From positions 1 through 7,728 of the forward strand of contig CAUUCL010000026.1 in assembly GCA_963543845.1 (NCBI GenBank): a DNA stretch of 7,728 nt, written 5' to 3'. A program made the translations under genes and the position numbers. The notes under the pieces are model-generated. The model worked only from the letters and a program-made list of their open reading frames with translations. It made no database searches and was not told the DNA's origin. Of this stretch, positions 1-7,530 are shown in pieces. The stretch is from CAUTNH01 sp963543845. GTDB lineage: Bacteria; Bacillota_I; Bacilli_A; Acholeplasmatales; Acholeplasmataceae. The first letter of the stretch is position 1. Each line of letters begins with the position of its first letter.

Positions 1-37
1 AACATGTATTATAACACAGTAGAAAAATATTACTTTT

Positions 38-54
38 TTTAGATTATATCTAAA
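38..54. repeat. Inverted repeat over the JetC stop codon
   Basis: TTTAGAT at 38-44 and ATCTAAA at 48-54 are perfect 7-bp arms around a 3-nt loop, spanning the TAG stop at 50-52. In the direction of the operon the stem is followed by A residues, not T residues, so it does not look like an intrinsic terminator. Confidence 0.4.
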
Positions 55-3000
55 CTAATATATCTAAATCAGATCTAAAACTTTCAATTATTGATGTATC
101 ATCATGTTTTACAATAATTAAACTTGTATTAACATATTGAATAATATTTGGTACTCTTTGTGGTGGGATTGAGATTAAAAGCTGAATACTTAATGAGTTA
201 TAAAATCTCATCATTGCCTCAATTCTTGACTCATCCATGTTATTAAATGCCTCATCAAATAACACAACACAACCCGAATCAACTCTCTTATTATGAGATA
301 AAAGTTGCTGAAATGATGCTGCAATAACAATATAAAATGGTACTTGAGTCTCACCACCTGATTTTTCTCTTGAAACGTTTGAAAATAGTGATATATTACC
401 ATTTTGGTTAGTAATTTGAATATCGTATTCCATATAATTTCTATAATCTAAAAAGTTAAGAGATAGCTTATCATATTGTGGGTCATCTGATGCAATTTTT
501 TCAAATAATTCCATTAAAACTTGCTCTTGGCGTTTATTTAATCCCTCAGTAAAAAGTGACTGGTCTTCAAAATCTTTTGAGCCCATAATTAAATTATAAT
601 ACATTTGGTATTCCTTATCTTTTGAAGGATATGCAACAATTTTGTACTGATCAGAACCGAATGTCTTACCCTCTAAGGCAACGTTTAACTCCTCAATTTG
701 AGCTTGTGCACTTTGAATTGATGCTCTTAGTTTATTAACAAATTCTTCCTTAAAGCTTGTTTCAGAATTTTTCCTAAGCTCAACTGCTTGAAGCTCATAT
801 TGAACTAGATTTTGGTTTTTAATAATATTTGCTTCTTGAATAAATAAGTTAATATTTTCCTTATTTGATTCTGCGTTAAATGAGTATTTATAAATATATT
901 CTCTCATTAAATTTACAACTTGGTTTTCAAGTTTTGGTAAAAGATTATTTAAAGATACATCAGATTTTGCAATAAAATCATTTACTCTTTGATAGTCATG
1001 TCCACATTTTTGTTTTAGATTATAGTATTGTGTTTGAGCTATCGCAAGTTTTTCAGGATGACTTTCTGAGAATTCTTTTTGCTCTTTAACAAATTCATCT
1101 AACATATGTTTTGTTTGATCTAGATTTTGCATAATTTGAGATTTTTTATCTTTAACAGATGTAATATCTCCTAAAAGACTATCGGAATCAAGTCTTAAAT
1201 TTCTCTTAATTTCTCTTTCCTTATCTAGTTCTAATTCAATATCTTTTACTGATTTATCACTTTGGTAAGATTCAATTTTTCTGTCAAGTTGAAGTATTTC
1301 TTTTCTTAATTCTTCAACGCTTTCAAAATACATCAGCTGATTTTGAGATAAAATTTGTTTTGATCTAGTTCTTGAAATAAGTCTTTGAATTGTATCGTTT
1401 TTGTCAGTTTGAGAGTAGTACATCTTCATAGCTTCTTCTAATTTTTTAACATTTTCACCAGCAAGTAATATTTGAGTTTCAGTTGCTTTTTTACCAATAA
1501 ATGGGACTTCCCATGTATTTGGGTTTATTTGTCTTGCAGTATAATTTCCATAAGTCATACCAGTTTTAGTAACTGCTCTTTTAAACTTTTTAAGATCTTG
1601 AACATTTTCGCAGCATGCAACTTGTGATAAAAGCATATTAGCATATTTTCTTGCGTATATATGATCTGTTTTAATTTTTGATGCTAGGCTATTTTCTCCA
1701 ATATAGTCAAACTCAGCAAGTTTTGTAGTATTTACAAGACCCACACCATAAATTTTTTCATTCATCTTGACATTATCATATATTTGAAGCGCTTCATCAA
1801 AGTAGATTGGATCTATTATAATATCAAATCTTTGAGTGTTTAAATAACCCTCAACCGCATTTCTCCAGCTCTCATCAGCAATATCAATTAAATCAGCAAA
1901 TGGTCTTGCGTTGATTTCTTTTTCATATTTTCTTGAAAGCTCTTTGTTTATTAAATCAGTTAGCATTACAACTGTTCTAGGATAAGGTTTGATATTTTGC
2001 TCAAGTGAGTTAAGTTGTTGCTTAGCCTTATTAAGCTGCTCAGATAACTCTTTTTTATCTGATTCAATATTTTGTCTTTCAACATAAAATGCTTTATCGT
2101 ATGAGTCAATTGCTTGTGCTACTAGTGATAGATGACTTTCTAAATCTTTTAAAACAATTTGATTTTTATTTTTAGAATAATAATCACAAAAAGCTGCCAT
2201 TGATTTATCAGGAACATGTTTTATTATCTCTTTTAAATAATCATATTCTTCATCAAGCATTTTTCTAATGTTAGCGCAAATTTCATTTTGATGATCATAT
2301 TCTTTTTGAATGCTATCTTTTTCTTGTTTTATCTTATCAACTGTTCTTGATAAGTCGTTAGAGTCTTTCGCTTTTTCAAGAGATAGTATTCTTTCATCGT
2401 TTTGAGTAATTTTACTTTCTATTTCTTTTCTTTTTTCACGAAGTTGCTCTAATTTTCTATCAAGTGAGCTAATTTCAGATTCACTATTTTGAACAAATGT
2501 CTCTCTTTGTTCAACCCAGTTTAAATTATTTATAAGTCTGTTTACATCAAGTTGTTCTTCATTTTTAATTAAATCATTTCCAATTTCTTTAATTTTTTCA
2601 AGACTTTCAAGTTTTTCCCTATCAGATTTAATTTGAGCTTCAACCTTTTTTAATTGGTTAACATTATTTTTTAAAGATTGAATATCAATTGGATTATCAT
2701 CTAATAAAAACTCAAATACTAAACTTTGAAGATCAACAGGTTTAAAAGCAAGTGCCTTTGGAAGAAGTTTAGAATATTTTAATGCATCAATACCAAAAAA
2801 CTTAGATACTGCATCACGGTATTTTTTTTGCGATTCAAAATAATCAAAATCAACTCCAACACCTTTTAAATAATCTTTCATATTTTTATAATCACGAGGT
2901 TTGTTATTTTCAACATACATCTCTTCAGTTATTGCATAATTTTCTAGAATATATAATCTTTCTTTTAAAGATGAGTTTTTAGGTAAATCTAAAACTGCTC

Positions 3001-3325
3001 CTACAATGTTATAAGTTTTATTTATCTCATCATAAAACTCAAGGGCAATATGAGTTATAACATCGCCATTTCTTAAAAACTCTTTATTCTCAGCACCAAT
3101 TTTACCTCTAACATACCCGTCAAGAGTTCTCTTAGCCATATCATTTGCTGCGATATTAAACTTAGCACCACCACGACCACCTACTAAAAGATATTGAATA
3201 GCATCAAGAAATGTTGACTTACCAGCACCGTTTTCACCAGATACTAAAGTATTTCCATCAACAATAATTGTTTGATTAGAAAAAAGGTGCCAATTTATTA
3301 GTTTTACTTTTGTTAATTTTTTCAT
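50..3325 (-). CDS. jetC: JetC-like SMC/MukB-family ATPase (Wadjet/MksB type)
   Basis: This 1091-residue protein has the layout of an SMC-like ATPase. A Walker A motif, GENGAGKS, is at residues 30-37, followed by a Gly-rich GGRGG segment typical of the JetC/MukB-like group. Charged heptad-like coiled-coil regions run at about 220-445 and 620-920. Between them lies a probable hinge at about 450-615 (ADESWRNAVEGYL region). The ABC signature KSGGETQ is at 988-994, Walker B VVLFDEAF at 1020-1027, and a D-loop-like NNMDES follows. In the family, ATP binding and hydrolysis by head dimers drive DNA loop extrusion in the cytoplasm, with JetA as kleisin and JetB as partner. The ATG at 3323-3325 follows an AGAGGAA site by 5 nt, and the gap to jetB is 2 nt. 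The stop is TAG. Both heads look intact, so an active ATPase is expected. There is no CxxC zinc hook, which argues against SbcC/Rad50. MksB of a housekeeping condensin is the main alternative, since the JetD nuclease is not seen. Confidence 0.9.
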   Translation of the reverse strand: MKKLTKVKLINWHLFSNQTIIVDGNTLVSGENGAGKSTFLDAIQYLLVGGRGGAKFNIAANDMAKRTLDGYVRGKIGAENKEFLRNGDVITHIALEFYDEINKTYNIVGAVLDLPKNSSLKERLYILENYAITEEMYVENNKPRDYKNMKDYLKGVGVDFDYFESQKKYRDAVSKFFGIDALKYSKLLPKALAFKPVDLQSLVFEFLLDDNPIDIQSLKNNVNQLKKVEAQIKSDREKLESLEKIKEIGNDLIKNEEQLDVNRLINNLNWVEQRETFVQNSESEISSLDRKLEQLREKRKEIESKITQNDERILSLEKAKDSNDLSRTVDKIKQEKDSIQKEYDHQNEICANIRKMLDEEYDYLKEIIKHVPDKSMAAFCDYYSKNKNQIVLKDLESHLSLVAQAIDSYDKAFYVERQNIESDKKELSEQLNKAKQQLNSLEQNIKPYPRTVVMLTDLINKELSRKYEKEINARPFADLIDIADESWRNAVEGYLNTQRFDIIIDPIYFDEALQIYDNVKMNEKIYGVGLVNTTKLAEFDYIGENSLASKIKTDHIYARKYANMLLSQVACCENVQDLKKFKRAVTKTGMTYGNYTARQINPNTWEVPFIGKKATETQILLAGENVKKLEEAMKMYYSQTDKNDTIQRLISRTRSKQILSQNQLMYFESVEELRKEILQLDRKIESYQSDKSVKDIELELDKEREIKRNLRLDSDSLLGDITSVKDKKSQIMQNLDQTKHMLDEFVKEQKEFSESHPEKLAIAQTQYYNLKQKCGHDYQRVNDFIAKSDVSLNNLLPKLENQVVNLMREYIYKYSFNAESNKENINLFIQEANIIKNQNLVQYELQAVELRKNSETSFKEEFVNKLRASIQSAQAQIEELNVALEGKTFGSDQYKIVAYPSKDKEYQMYYNLIMGSKDFEDQSLFTEGLNKRQEQVLMELFEKIASDDPQYDKLSLNFLDYRNYMEYDIQITNQNGNISLFSNVSREKSGGETQVPFYIVIAASFQQLLSHNKRVDSGCVVLFDEAFNNMDESRIEAMMRFYNSLSIQLLISIPPQRVPNIIQYVNTSLIIVKHDDTSIIESFRSDLDILV

Positions 3326-3327
3326 AT

Positions 3328-3957
3328 TTATTCCTCTTTTGCTATTCCTTCTTTTGTATACTCATCTAATTTTTCAAGTATTTCTGCCATCTCATTTAAA
3401 TTAGTAACATATACAATAGTTGGGTATATTTTTAATCTGCAATCATCATGTAAGCCTGTGTCAATATAATCTACAATGTTATAATTTCTAAACATTTGAA
3501 GAATTGGTTTTAATTCATTTTTAGTAATTCTTTTATTATCTAGATATCCAATTTTGGTAAGTTCATCATGAACCTCGTATAAAAATATTTCAATATCATT
3601 TCCAAGGGTAACTGTCTCTTTTTTCTTTTGATATAAAATTCTCAAAATTAAAAGTAGGATGCTATCGGTTTTTCTTAATCTTAAATGGTTGTAGTTAGAT
3701 TCATTAACTATATAAGCAACACCATCTTCTCTTTTAATAATAACCTCAAAGTCAAGTAGTGCAAAAAATGGTGTAAATAAATCTTTATAAGCAAGAAAGA
3801 ATCTGTAATCATTAGCATCACTTGCCTTTCTTATTGTTAAAAAGTTAACTTGTAATATCTTGTTGCAAATTCTTGAAAATTCGCTCTTTTCGCCCTCTTT
3901 TAGTCCTTGGTATTCTTTTGTAAATTCTAAAAAGGCTTGTCGTTTTGTTAAAATCAT
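3328..3957 (-). CDS. jetB: JetB-like DUF4194 protein (MukE/KITE-type subunit)
   Basis: This 209-residue protein matches my recollection of the DUF4194/JetB family. The best block is residues 91-180, where LRLRKTDSILLLILRILYQ resembles the family's conserved helix. It is followed by a winged-helix-like region (ITKNELKPILQMFRNYNIVDYI) and a short strand pair ending in IYPTIVYV. There is no signal peptide or membrane segment. JetB/MukE proteins are dimeric winged-helix subunits that bind the kleisin and DNA and help load the SMC-like ATPase. The start ATG (3955-3957) shares its first base with the TGA stop of the JetA-like gene (TGATG). A strong AAGGAGG site lies inside the last codons of that gene, so translation is almost certainly coupled. 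The length is normal for the family. Family assignment is by eye and has not been tested by profile search. Confidence 0.85.
   Translation of the reverse strand: MILTKRQAFLEFTKEYQGLKEGEKSEFSRICNKILQVNFLTIRKASDANDYRFFLAYKDLFTPFFALLDFEVIIKREDGVAYIVNESNYNHLRLRKTDSILLLILRILYQKKKETVTLGNDIEIFLYEVHDELTKIGYLDNKRITKNELKPILQMFRNYNIVDYIDTGLHDDCRLKIYPTIVYVTNLNEMAEILEKLDEYTKEGIAKEE
3331..3337 (-). promoter_or_regulatory. Ribosome binding site of the JetC-like gene
   Basis: AGAGGAA on the minus strand, 5 nt before the ATG at 3323-3325. It lies within the last codons of the JetB-like gene and fixes the start choice. Confidence 0.8.
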
Positions 3958-5351
3958 CAGTTTTTCCTCCTTGGTTTAATTATGAAATCTTGAAATGTTA
4001 AGAAATTATTTACTACGATATTTTGTAATACCTCGCATGTATATCCAATTTGAGTTGATCTTGAATAAAGAAATATTAAAACAAGTTTTACTAAATCTTC
4101 TCTATCTTCAATTAAAAACTCACTAGCATAAATTTGGTCTTTATCCTCTAGAAGTTTCATCGCATATTTGTTTATTTCCTTTTTACCATAGATGTTATTT
4201 TTCATTAAAAGATTTAACTTTTGCTTCATTAAATCATCCGATATAATATCACTTCCATAAAGAAGCTGATCACCATCTATAATCTCACGATATACTCTTG
4301 GTGTATGTAGTGAATCTGAGTCTATATTTCTGCAATTTACAAGATTGAAAAAGTTTTGTGAGATATCTGTATCAATTTTGTTTTTCAAAAAGGCATCTAG
4401 GATTCTATTTATAATTCCCTCGATATCATCTGATCTATTAGTTAAAAACATTATCTTAGCAGCTGATGCACTTATGTATTGCTCGTTTTTAGTATCTATT
4501 TCACTAATTAGTCCATCAAAGGCATTAAATGAATTTTTTATCTCTCTTAGATTTTGCTCAATTTCATGATATGCATCATCAAAGTTTTCAATTCCTTTTT
4601 CTTTCATTAGCATTTCTGCAAGTTCTGTCATTGTAACTTCATCATCGTATATGCTTGCTACAAGTTGAAGAATCAAACCTTTATACTTAGGAAGCGAGTC
4701 TTTGGTTTTTAAATTAAAATAAGCTTTATCAAAGAAGTTATTTTTATACTCAACTAATAATGTTTCAAGTATTTGGGCAAGGCTATCACCTTTTTTATTT
4801 TTAGTTATATCATAGTAGTATCTGTAAATATTAGCCTTCAGTGCACGAAGTCTTCTTGTTATTTTCATTGTTTGAAGTTTGGCTTGTTCAATTATTCCAA
4901 CGCCTTCTTCTTTTTTGAAGTTTTTCAAAAGCGAGTAAACAATATAAATCTCACCGCTGTATTCAAACTGCTCACCTGAGATAATTGATTTTAAAACCTC
5001 AATAATCATAATTGAATAATCAAATAAGTTTACAGATGTTTTATAATCTCCAAGTTCTTCCTCACCAATCCAGCCACAATCACGTAAGTAATTTAAAACA
5101 TGATTTGATTTTTGTCTTGGAGTTAGTGTTTTTAAAAACTCACCATCTTCTACAATATCCTCTTCCATATCTTCAAAGTATTGCATTAAAAGCTGGATAA
5201 CTACATCCCTTTCACCTTGGAATGCATGTTCTACACTATCTAATAAATCATGTATTAAGAATATACAATCAGTATAAATTTCTTTATTAGGGCTTGATAA
5301 AACATTGAAAAAAGCAGGGTTAATACTGTTAAATAGTTTTTTAGTTTTCAT
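3957..5351 (-). CDS. jetA: JetA-like kleisin subunit (DUF5716-type Wadjet JetA)
   Basis: This 464-residue, mostly helical soluble protein sits directly before the JetB-like gene. The N-terminal region (residues 7-45, NSINPAFFNVLSSPNKEIYTD and onward) and the block at 80-120 (RQKSNHVLNYLRDCGWIGEEELGDY) resemble DUF5716-type JetA proteins. This is a winged-helix N-terminus followed by a long helical part, as in MukF-like kleisins. In the family, JetA bridges the two JetC heads and carries JetB, closing the ring around DNA. The DUF5716 type is, as I recall, linked to Wadjet subtypes other than type I (DUF3375); I am not sure of the subtype. The ATG at 5349-5351 has an AAAGGAGG site 6 nt upstream and overlaps the end of the EIIA-like gene by 11 nt. 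Its last codons (Arg-Arg-Lys) double as the JetB ribosome binding site. The gene ends in TGA, which supports the standard code. Confidence 0.82.
   Translation of the reverse strand: MKTKKLFNSINPAFFNVLSSPNKEIYTDCIFLIHDLLDSVEHAFQGERDVVIQLLMQYFEDMEEDIVEDGEFLKTLTPRQKSNHVLNYLRDCGWIGEEELGDYKTSVNLFDYSIMIIEVLKSIISGEQFEYSGEIYIVYSLLKNFKKEEGVGIIEQAKLQTMKITRRLRALKANIYRYYYDITKNKKGDSLAQILETLLVEYKNNFFDKAYFNLKTKDSLPKYKGLILQLVASIYDDEVTMTELAEMLMKEKGIENFDDAYHEIEQNLREIKNSFNAFDGLISEIDTKNEQYISASAAKIMFLTNRSDDIEGIINRILDAFLKNKIDTDISQNFFNLVNCRNIDSDSLHTPRVYREIIDGDQLLYGSDIISDDLMKQKLNLLMKNNIYGKKEINKYAMKLLEDKDQIYASEFLIEDREDLVKLVLIFLYSRSTQIGYTCEVLQNIVVNNFLTFQDFIIKPRRKN
3966..3972 (-). promoter_or_regulatory. Ribosome binding site of the JetB-like gene
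   Basis: AAGGAGG on the minus strand, 8 nt before the ATG. It is embedded in the JetA-like coding sequence, where it encodes the Pro-Arg-Arg-Lys tail. Together with the TGATG stop/start overlap it indicates coupled translation of JetA and JetB. Confidence 0.85.
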
Positions 5352-6024
5352 TTTTATCCTCCTTTATTTTTTTAATGTTGTTATATAAGTCCTCGTAATC
5401 TGATACTTTTATTTTACTTTCAAATAAATCATCATCTGAAAAACTTAAAACATAATCATAATCATGTAAGTCAAATAGTGTAATTCCATCACTTGTTTCT
5501 TTAAAGTTAAGAATAAGACATTTATCAAATTCTTTTTTGATTTTTTCAATAAATACAAAATTGCAATCAACAACTAATATATTAGGGCAAAATATTTTTT
5601 CAAGCTCACTTTTTAAATATACCGCATCCCTGTTATTAAAGAAAATAAATTTCTTATCTTCACTTAAAAGGAGTTTAGCAATTCTTGATAGAACTTTTAA
5701 GTGTTTATTTTTTTTATCCTCAGCAGTCCCGATTACAAAAAACAATCTTACATTTTCTTTATCAATTGCATTAAAGTCAATTGGATGCTTTAATCTTATA
5801 AAATACACAAACGACTCTTTAACAAAACTGCCAATTGCATGGGGAATAGCTATTTGTTTTCCAATTGCAGTTGTAATTTCTTCTTCTCTTTTTAAAAGTG
5901 AATTATAAAAATCCTCTTCACTATCTATTAGTCCAGCCTTATAACACTCGCTTGAGGCATACTTTAAAAGGTCTGTTTTATTTTTAATTAAAACATCTAA
6001 ATCGACATAGCATGTCTTTATCAT
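5341..6024 (-). CDS. PTS EIIA (fructose/mannitol-type) domain protein with extra C-terminal domain
   Basis: Residues about 5-146 of this 227-residue protein form a PTS EIIA type-2 domain (fructose/mannitol/nitrogen-PTS family). The IGKQIAIPHA motif places the phosphoacceptor at His62. Arg46 (KREEE) and His108 (NKHLKVLSRIA) match the conserved Arg and second His of mannitol EIIA, so phosphotransfer chemistry looks intact. Such domains take phosphate from HPr and pass it to an EIIB, or act as sensors of PTS state. No EIIB/EIIC transporter gene is present in this window. Residues about 147-227 form an additional alpha/beta segment beginning PNILVVDC, possibly a degenerate EIIB-like fold (inference). 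The ATG at 6022-6024 is preceded by GAGGA with 8-nt spacing and lies 41 nt inside the ATPase gene; its other end overlaps the JetA-like gene by 11 nt. A regulatory role for the downstream Jet genes is plausible but unproven. Confidence 0.8.
   Translation of the reverse strand: MIKTCYVDLDVLIKNKTDLLKYASSECYKAGLIDSEEDFYNSLLKREEEITTAIGKQIAIPHAIGSFVKESFVYFIRLKHPIDFNAIDKENVRLFFVIGTAEDKKNKHLKVLSRIAKLLLSEDKKFIFFNNRDAVYLKSELEKIFCPNILVVDCNFVFIEKIKKEFDKCLILNFKETSDGITLFDLHDYDYVLSFSDDDLFESKIKVSDYEDLYNNIKKIKEDKNEN
5358..5365 (-). promoter_or_regulatory. Ribosome binding site of the JetA-like gene
   Basis: AAAGGAGG on the minus strand, 6 nt before the ATG at 5349-5351, inside the 3' end of the EIIA-like gene. 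It is a near-consensus site and settles the JetA start despite the 11-nt overlap. Confidence 0.85.
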
Positions 6025-7435
6025 CTTTTATGTCCTCGGCTTTCTTTTTTAAATTTATTTTTTTACAAATTATTTCAGGGTTTAATATATTTATGTACTC
6101 TCTTAATAAAAATAAAGAATAAATTGGGATTGTGTAAATATTCTTTTCAAATTGGAAAGTATTTTCACTAATTCTAAAACCAAATGAAATATTCTTGTAT
6201 TGTTCTTTTAATAAAATATCAATAGATTGATCAAAACTAATATGTTTTTTCATGCTAATTGGAATTAAATAATCTCCACTTAAAATAATAAACTCAATTG
6301 CAAGCCCACTTTCTTTTTTGAAAAAGAAAGGTTCAAAGTCTTGTTTTAAAAGACAATCAAGCATATAATTTTCAATAATTGAGCCATTATCTTCAAAATA
6401 CTTACCTTCGATTATTCTCTTCCACATATCTCTGTTTTTATAAAGATTAAGCAAAAGTCCTGTATCTTTAAGATAAAGTTTAAAATTATTATCACTTACA
6501 ATCGGCATATAATCAAACTCTAGACTTTCTAGTTTTTTTACAGGATATATCACGCTTGATTTTGTAAGCCAGTTTAAAGATGTCTCATAATCACGAAGTC
6601 TAGCGTGTTTTTTGATTTTAGAAAATTGGAATTTTTTATTATTTTTTAAAAGTTGCATAGGTATTGATAATAAAAGCTCGGCAGCCTTAGCCTTTTCAAA
6701 AATATCACCATATGATGAAATATCCTTTATATATCCATCAATTATTTCTGATTTTACCTTTTCAAGCTTATTAAAATCTCTTGTTTCAATATATGTTAAT
6801 ACTGCCTTCGGAAAACCTCCTGTAAGAAGAAAAGTTTTAAATAAATCAGAAATCTTATCTCCTAAAGCCAGATCAATACTTTCTTTGTTTTTAAATATAT
6901 TTAAAAGCATACTCTTAATAACAATCTTTTTACCCATCGCATCTAAAAACTCTTCAAAATCCATTCCGTGCATTTCAAAAACTTCACAATAACCAATTGG
7001 GTATGAGCTAAAATTTGATTGAACCATACTTATAAGAGATCCTGAGCAGATAATATCATATCTTTTATCTGTTGCAAAACTTTTAAGTGCAACTACCGCA
7101 TTAGGACATTCTTGAATTTCATCTAAAAAAATAAGCGTGTCATTTTCGATAAGTTCATCACATGTTGCGTAAAGTGTAATTAGGGCAAGTAGGTTATTTA
7201 CATCAAGACTGCCTGAGAAAATTTTTTTGTACTCAGGATTTGTGATGAAGTTTATATAAATTAACTTCTTGTATTCATTTTTACCAAATTCTAAAATAGA
7301 AAAAGTCTTACCAATTTGTCTTGCTCCTTCAATTATTAAAGGAAGTCTAGTACTTGATTTTTTCCATTTAAGTAAGTAGTCTTCAATTTTTCTTTTAAAT
7401 ACTTTGTTCACGGCATTAAATATAACATATTTCAT
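5984..7435 (-). CDS. AAA-type ATPase with DUF4143 C-terminal domain
   Basis: This 483-residue protein (numbered from the ATG at 7433-7435) belongs to the widespread AAA_14/DUF4143 group. Walker A is GARQIGKT at 37-44, Walker B IFLDEIQ at about 102-108, and a sensor-like CSGSL follows at 130-134. The YPIGY...MDFEEFL block (about 146-164), GGFP at 206-209 and LYLKDTGLL near 321 are family landmarks. The C-terminal part has a restriction-nuclease-like layout, but the usual E-x-K is Ser394-Met-Lys396, so nuclease activity is doubtful. The function of this family is poorly known, and no role is assigned here. It is the first gene of the apparent operon. An in-frame GTG at 7454-7456 would add 7 residues. 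Neither start has a well-placed ribosome binding site (AAAGG lies only 1 nt before the ATG), and homologues usually begin near residue 13, so the exact start is uncertain. Confidence 0.82.
   Translation of the reverse strand: MKYVIFNAVNKVFKRKIEDYLLKWKKSSTRLPLIIEGARQIGKTFSILEFGKNEYKKLIYINFITNPEYKKIFSGSLDVNNLLALITLYATCDELIENDTLIFLDEIQECPNAVVALKSFATDKRYDIICSGSLISMVQSNFSSYPIGYCEVFEMHGMDFEEFLDAMGKKIVIKSMLLNIFKNKESIDLALGDKISDLFKTFLLTGGFPKAVLTYIETRDFNKLEKVKSEIIDGYIKDISSYGDIFEKAKAAELLLSIPMQLLKNNKKFQFSKIKKHARLRDYETSLNWLTKSSVIYPVKKLESLEFDYMPIVSDNNFKLYLKDTGLLLNLYKNRDMWKRIIEGKYFEDNGSIIENYMLDCLLKQDFEPFFFKKESGLAIEFIILSGDYLIPISMKKHISFDQSIDILLKEQYKNISFGFRISENTFQFEKNIYTIPIYSLFLLREYINILNPEIICKKINLKKKAEDIKDDKDMLCRFRCFN
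6033..6037 (-). promoter_or_regulatory. Ribosome binding site of the EIIA-like gene
   Basis: GAGGA on the minus strand, 8 nt before the ATG at 6022-6024 and inside the ATPase gene. It supports the start that gives the 41-nt overlap. Confidence 0.65.
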
Positions 7436-7472
7436 ACCTTTTTTCAAATATTTCACAAAAACCGAGTAATTA

Positions 7473-7503
7473 AAATGTTTTATATCACAAAATCAAAACA
7501 TTT
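7473..7503. repeat. Inverted repeat IR1 (9-bp arms), possible operator
   Basis: AAATGTTTT at 7473-7481 and AAAACATTT at 7495-7503 are perfect 9-bp arms with a 13-nt spacer, 31 bp in total. The repeat overlaps the -10 and predicted start site of the nearer promoter candidate. It could be an operator or a leader hairpin. Confidence 0.6.
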
Positions 7504-7530
7504 ATAGATAATTATTTTCACATTTTACAA
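7501..7530 (-). promoter_or_regulatory. Candidate operon promoter
   Basis: On the minus strand, TTGTAA (7525-7530) and TATAAA (7501-7506) are separated by 18 nt, a fair sigma-A-like -35/-10 pair. Transcription would start near 7494, leaving a leader of about 60 nt to the ATG at 7435. In such AT-rich DNA chance matches are common. The main support is position: it is the only long gene-free stretch ahead of the operon, and two inverted repeats cover its elements. Confidence 0.45.

Noticed and set aside
3..13. ATG at 3-5 with a TATAAT (8-13) just upstream on the minus strand, as a possible start or promoter of a following gene
   Set aside because: There is no ribosome binding site, no convincing -35, and only one codon is visible before the window ends.
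38..54. Intrinsic terminator after jetC
   Set aside because: The hairpin is AT-only apart from one G-C pair per arm and is followed by A residues in the transcription direction.
211..402. 63-codon minus-strand frame inside jetC
   Set aside because: It lies within the head-domain coding region of jetC in another frame. The Walker B and signature motifs of jetC show which frame is real.
50..3325. SbcC/Rad50 nuclease subunit
   Set aside because: There is no CxxC zinc hook at the hinge, and the neighbours are JetA/JetB-like proteins rather than an SbcD/Mre11 nuclease.
5984..6024. Toxin-antitoxin reading of the ATPase and EIIA pair
   Set aside because: Both proteins are larger than typical toxin-antitoxin partners and carry clear ATPase and EIIA motifs. 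Overlap alone is not evidence.
4345..6992. Several plus-strand open frames of 60-126 codons (4345-4569, 4773-4979, 5012-5200, 5537-5908, 6612-6992)
   Set aside because: They lie antisense within well-supported minus-strand genes, have hydrophobic low-complexity products typical of reverse reading of Lys/Asn-rich genes, and match no family I know.
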